NCBI GenBank assembly: GCA_902826685.1
Contig: CADEFT010000016.1
Coordinates: 1 to 64,000 of the forward strand
Reading direction: 5' to 3'
DNA from: an uncultured Acidobacteriota bacterium
GTDB lineage: Bacteria; Acidobacteriota; Terriglobia; Bryobacterales; Bryobacteraceae
Length of the DNA: 64,000 bases
Below the pieces are notes generated by a model. It made no database searches and was not told the origin of the DNA. It was given only the letters and a program-made list of their open reading frames with translations. The position numbers were made by a program, and so were the translations under genes. Positions 61,596-64,000 of the stretch are shown here, in pieces. Position 1 is the stretch's first letter; the number at the start of each line of letters is the position of its first letter.

Positions 61596-61884
61596 CTATG
61601 ACGCTGAAAGTCTGTGCCGGTTAGTGGGTGTTTTAGGTAGACTCGACCGCGCCCGGCTGAGCCGCTGCCGCAAGGCTTCGGGAGCGATGCCGCCTACCGC
61701 CGCCGCGTCGATGGGACGCATTCCTTCAGCCGCCACGGCAGCTTCAAGGTTCGTCTCGGGCCGGTTCTGCGAGAGGCGGACATAGAGGTTGCGCGCGCCG
61801 GTGAACAGCCAGGGAGCCAGGCGCGTCCCAGGATCGCGATTGCCGGAAATGCACCAGAGGGATGCTTTCGGGATCGAGATCCAT
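61596..61884 (-). pseudogene. Decayed ECF sigma-factor gene
   Basis: An ATG at 61884 opens MDLDPESIPLVHFRQSRSW, a start typical of acidobacterial ECF sigma genes. Another reading frame then carries RLAPWLFTGARNLYVRLS (end of sigma region 2) and AAVGGIAPEALRQRLSRARSSL (region 4 recognition helix), ending at the TAG 61596-61598. Most of region 2 and the linker is gone and the frames disagree, so the gene has suffered a deletion and frameshift. No intact sigma-70 protein can be made. Confidence 0.6.
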
Positions 61885-61913
61885 GGCAGGAGTAACGCTT
61901 GAGGCGCTCAATC

Positions 61914-61949
61914 GTGACATTGTCACAGTTTCGCTGTCCGGACGTTATT
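61914..61949 (+). promoter_or_regulatory. Palindrome and promoter of the 83-residue membrane protein gene
   Basis: GTGAC-ATT-GTCAC (61914-61926) is a perfect 5-bp dyad overlapping a -35 box TTGTCA (61920-61925), with GTTATT (61944-61949) as -10 after 18 bases. A repressor at the dyad would block this promoter. Confidence 0.4.
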
Positions 61950-61972
61950 CCTGGCGGCAAGGAGAAACGAAC

Positions 61973-62224
61973 ATGGATTGGATCATGCAGGCGAGTCACG
62001 CGTCGATGTTGGGAGTCCTGATCGGCAGTTTCGTGTTGAGCCTCACCAACGGATTCCGGATGGTCTCGCGGATGAATGGTTTCGATGCCGGCAGTGTGCG
62101 CCAGGTGGGAGTGGTGATGGTGGAGGGAATGGTTCCCGTAGTTGTATCACTGGCGCTGCTGACTGTTGCGTGGGCGTGCGCCGCTATCGGAATGCGGCGG
62201 GGTTCGCGCAGCGGTGGTTCTTAG
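61973..62224 (+). CDS. Small two-helix membrane protein (83 aa)
   Basis: The protein starts at an ATG with AAGGAG 7 bases upstream. Hydrophobic helices lie at about residues 10-25 (SMLGVLIGSFVLSL) and 50-75 (VPVVVSLALLTVAWACAAIG), joined by a loop with Arg and Asp; the C-terminus is basic. It is convergent with the M48-like gene, sharing TTAG at the stops. No family is recognised. Confidence 0.65.
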   Translation: MDWIMQASHASMLGVLIGSFVLSLTNGFRMVSRMNGFDAGSVRQVGVVMVEGMVPVVVSLALLTVAWACAAIGMRRGSRSGGS

Positions 62225-62835
62225 CGTGATTCGCCGGGCCGGCGGAGCGTGGGCTTGCGTTTGGGCTTGAACGCTATTGCCTCCGCGATTTCGCGCGCGC
62301 GCTGTTGCGCGGCCTCGAAGCCATTGCCCGGTTCGAAAGCTTCAAGCCAAGTGGTAGCGGTGCCGTTCGCTTCTTCCTCTTGCTTGCGCTGGCGGGGAAA
62401 ATCGAAGCGGTCGTGGCTGGGAAAGATAATTGGGACGCTGGCGAGATCGGTGCGGACTACATGGTGCGCCGCGCTATGCGCCATGCCGTGCGCGAGGGCG
62501 AGAGCTACGTCCCGTTCGGTTGGTGCTTTGATCAGGGCGGCAAGAGGAAGACGCAGGAACCCGCCAGGGAGGCCGAGTGCGCCGGTTTGTGCCGCATCGC
62601 GCGTCAGGTCGATCGAGATCGGGAACGGTAACCGGGCGCGTTCGTTGATTCTTTCGGCGAGTGCGGTCAGGTAGCCGGCAAGCAGCGCATCTTCAATCGG
62701 CGGGGACTGGCGGCGCAATTCTTCATTGATCGCGCTTCCCATGGCACGCAGCCTGACGGCGGTCAGCTCCTGGGCTTCGGCAATCGCGACCGATAGCAGC
62801 ATGATGCAGATCACCACCGCTACCAGATGTAACAT
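62221..62835 (-). CDS. M48-like (BepA-type) protein with altered metalloprotease motif
   Basis: The 204-residue protein has a signal-like helix (LVAVVICIMLLSVAIAEA) and the M48/BepA fold: ALLAGYLTALAERI, GLPGGFLRLPLAALI for the usual NAFALPGG strand, and ALALAHGMAHSAAHH where active members have HExxH. The zinc His pair remains but the catalytic Glu is Gly (codon GGC). Peptidase activity is therefore unlikely. The start codon is 7 bases from the divergent U32 peptidase start. Confidence 0.8.
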   Translation of the reverse strand: MLHLVAVVICIMLLSVAIAEAQELTAVRLRAMGSAINEELRRQSPPIEDALLAGYLTALAERINERARLPFPISIDLTRDAAQTGALGLPGGFLRLPLAALIKAPTERDVALALAHGMAHSAAHHVVRTDLASVPIIFPSHDRFDFPRQRKQEEEANGTATTWLEAFEPGNGFEAAQQRAREIAEAIAFKPKRKPTLRRPGESR

Positions 62836-62842
62836 ATTCCCT

Positions 62843-63793
62843 ATGCGCCACAGCCAGGATTTCCTCGCCAGTTGCGGGTTGCCGTCCACCGACCCGCGCG
62901 AGTGCCCGGATTCGACAAAGCGGTTTCCCGATGGCGGCCAATATCGCATCGAGATTCCTTCGACGGAGGGGCCGCGGTCGCTGGCGGCGGTGATCGAGGA
63001 AGCGGCGGCGCGCAAGGTGCCGGTGCACCGGGTGAGTCAGGGGTCGGGCATTCTGTTGATGACGGATTCGGAGATTCGCGACATGCTGGCCCTGGGGCGT
63101 CAGCAGGGAATTGAAGTCAACCTGTTCATCGGTCCGCGGGCGACGTTCGATACCGGCGCGCAAGCGTTCTCTCCGGCGGGCAAGAGCCTGGGGTTGAGCC
63201 TGCGCGGATCGGATCAGTTGGTGTTTGCGCTCGAAGATGTGCGCCGAGCGGTGGATCTGGGGCTGCGCAGCGTGCTGGTTTCCGACCTCGGCATCTTGCA
63301 GTTGGTGGCGCGGGCCAAGCGTTCCGGGTATCTGCCGGCCGATTTGATTATCAAGACTTCGGTGATGATGGCGCCGGCCAACCCGGCCTCGGCGCGGATT
63401 CTGGAAGATCTGGGCGCCGATACGATCAACATTCCGTCCGACCTGACGCTGCCGCAGATTGCGTCGATTCGAGCGGCGGTGAACGCTCCCATCGATTTCT
63501 ATGTGGAAGCGCCGGATAACATCGGCGGGTTCATCCGCCATTACGAAGTGCCGGAGTTCATTCGCGTGGCGGCGCCGATTTATTTGAAGTTCGGGCTGCG
63601 GAATTCGCCGGATGTGTATCCGGCGGGCACGCATCTGGAGAACACGGTGGTGGCGTTGTCGAAGGAACGGGTGCGGCGCGCCGAGATCGCGATGGGCATG
63701 ATCGCGCGATATATGCCAGGTGCGGTGATGTCGCCGTTACGGGCGAAAGACCTGGGCATTCCAGCGGAAGTATCAGTTGGCGCTCTTGGCTGA
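62843..63793 (+). CDS. U32-family peptidase-like protein
   Basis: The 316-residue TIM-barrel-like protein matches U32 peptidases (collagenase-like): an early PGGQYRIEIPSTEGP-type strand, a central GSDQLVFALEDVRRAVDLG, and IIKTSVMMAPANPASARIL. U32 proteins act in collagen or peptide breakdown or, in some lineages, tRNA modification and ubiquinone synthesis. The classic Cys-rich C-terminal domain is absent, so this is the short form. The start at 62843 has no strong ribosome site. Confidence 0.75.
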   Translation: MRHSQDFLASCGLPSTDPRECPDSTKRFPDGGQYRIEIPSTEGPRSLAAVIEEAAARKVPVHRVSQGSGILLMTDSEIRDMLALGRQQGIEVNLFIGPRATFDTGAQAFSPAGKSLGLSLRGSDQLVFALEDVRRAVDLGLRSVLVSDLGILQLVARAKRSGYLPADLIIKTSVMMAPANPASARILEDLGADTINIPSDLTLPQIASIRAAVNAPIDFYVEAPDNIGGFIRHYEVPEFIRVAAPIYLKFGLRNSPDVYPAGTHLENTVVALSKERVRRAEIAMGMIARYMPGAVMSPLRAKDLGIPAEVSVGALG

Positions 63794-64000
63794 TTCCTTC
63801 ACCTTTTTGAGCAGCGTCTGACGGTCGCCCTTTTTCCAGAGTTCCTGAATTTCGGGTTCGGGCAGTCCCGCCACGCGCCCGAGCAGGATGAAAGCCGGGA
63901 TGGCGTGGCTCTCATGATGCCAGGCCGACATTTCGGTGAGGGCGGGCAGTGCGCGGTCGCGCAGGTGGGAGATGACATGTTCGTCACGCTTCGCGGTGAA
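63773..64000 (-). CDS. C-terminal part of an unrecognised gene (5' end beyond window)
   Basis: The last 75 residues of a minus-strand gene are visible, ending at TGA 63773-63775. It is helical and charged: HVISHLRDRALPALTEMS, AWHHESHAIPAFILLGRVAGL, then EPEIQELWKKGDRQTLLKKV. The repeated helix pattern resembles HEAT-like or hypothetical acidobacterial proteins, but no family can be given. It overlaps the U32 gene by 21 bases, tail to tail. Confidence 0.65.
   Translation of the reverse strand, partial: FTAKRDEHVISHLRDRALPALTEMSAWHHESHAIPAFILLGRVAGLPEPEIQELWKKGDRQTLLKKVKESAKSAN

Noticed and set aside
61694..61999. 101-codon minus-strand open frame
   Set aside because: The third frame of the same stretch encodes recognisable sigma-factor segments, so this frame is a by-product of the decayed gene.

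Overview
The window looks like chromosomal DNA of a GC-rich Acidobacteriota, most likely the Solibacter/Bryobacter lineage. The evidence is family-level: two secreted proteins with the 'Solibacter C-terminal' (TIGR03437-type) domain, an acidobacterial duplicated orphan permease (ADOP) behind a PadR regulator, two PSCyt/DUF1549/DUF1553 + DUF1501 gene pairs, and several PEP-CTERM exported proteins. No rRNA, tRNA, CRISPR array, insertion sequence, phage or conjugative module was recognised.

Layout. 1-2.2 kb: the 3' end of an unknown gene, a fused aroDE shikimate enzyme, a RidA-family protein and a 43-residue membrane peptide. 2.4-6.5 kb: a membrane fatty-acid desaturase, an exported intradiol-dioxygenase-like protein, a LacI-type regulator and a glucuronokinase-like GHMP kinase. 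6.6-13.4 kb: dtd with a structured leader, a small basic protein, nikR, the E1 alpha/beta pair of a 2-oxoacid dehydrogenase, a PilZ protein, a lytic transglycosylase, a HAF-repeat PEP-CTERM protein and a Cys-rich protein. 13.2-15.6 kb: a 56-residue ORF coupled to tag, and an acyl-CoA ligase. 15.6-21.3 kb: a secreted PPC-domain protein, a PSCyt/DUF1549/DUF1553 gene broken by an in-frame TAG, and DUF1501. 21.3-23.1 kb: a membrane dual-specificity phosphatase and an AT-rich putative PD-(D/E)XK nuclease.

23.2-30.1 kb is a minus-strand run of exported or hydrolytic proteins: CocE/NonD esterase, nitrilase, metallo-beta-lactamase fold, alpha/beta hydrolase and two TIGR03437 proteins. mutY and uvrA diverge at 31.2 kb. 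34.1-35.8 kb holds two tandem paralogous PEP-CTERM proteins, each with its own copy of the same promoter. 35.9-38.9 kb is PadR + ADOP. 39.1-44.8 kb looks catabolic: a xylose-isomerase-like enzyme and DUF2905 on one strand, diverging from an ATGA-coupled operon of M19 dipeptidase, an unknown exported protein, SMP-30 lactonase and MFS transporter. 45.0-59.0 kb is all minus strand: kelch protein, hybrid histidine kinase, ClpC, ABC ATPase, 13-TPR protein, an 899-residue zinc/TM/lectin-like protein, DUF1501 and PSCyt/DUF1549/DUF1553. 59.1-64 kb: class V aminotransferase, a possible orphan cobalamin-riboswitch-like RNA, a beta-lactamase-fold hydrolase, an ECF sigma remnant, an 83-residue membrane protein, an M48-like protein whose HExxH reads HGMAH, a U32 peptidase and a truncated gene at the edge.

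The general picture is a heterotroph with a large exported hydrolase/sorting inventory. I did not find one obvious new multi-gene system. The most unusual items are the amber-interrupted cytochrome-type gene, the SD-proximal hairpin in the dtd leader, the duplicated PEP-CTERM unit with conserved promoters, the double-dyad PadR operator on an apparently leaderless promoter, the catalytically altered M48 protein, and the uncharacterised zinc/TM/lectin + TPR gene pair.
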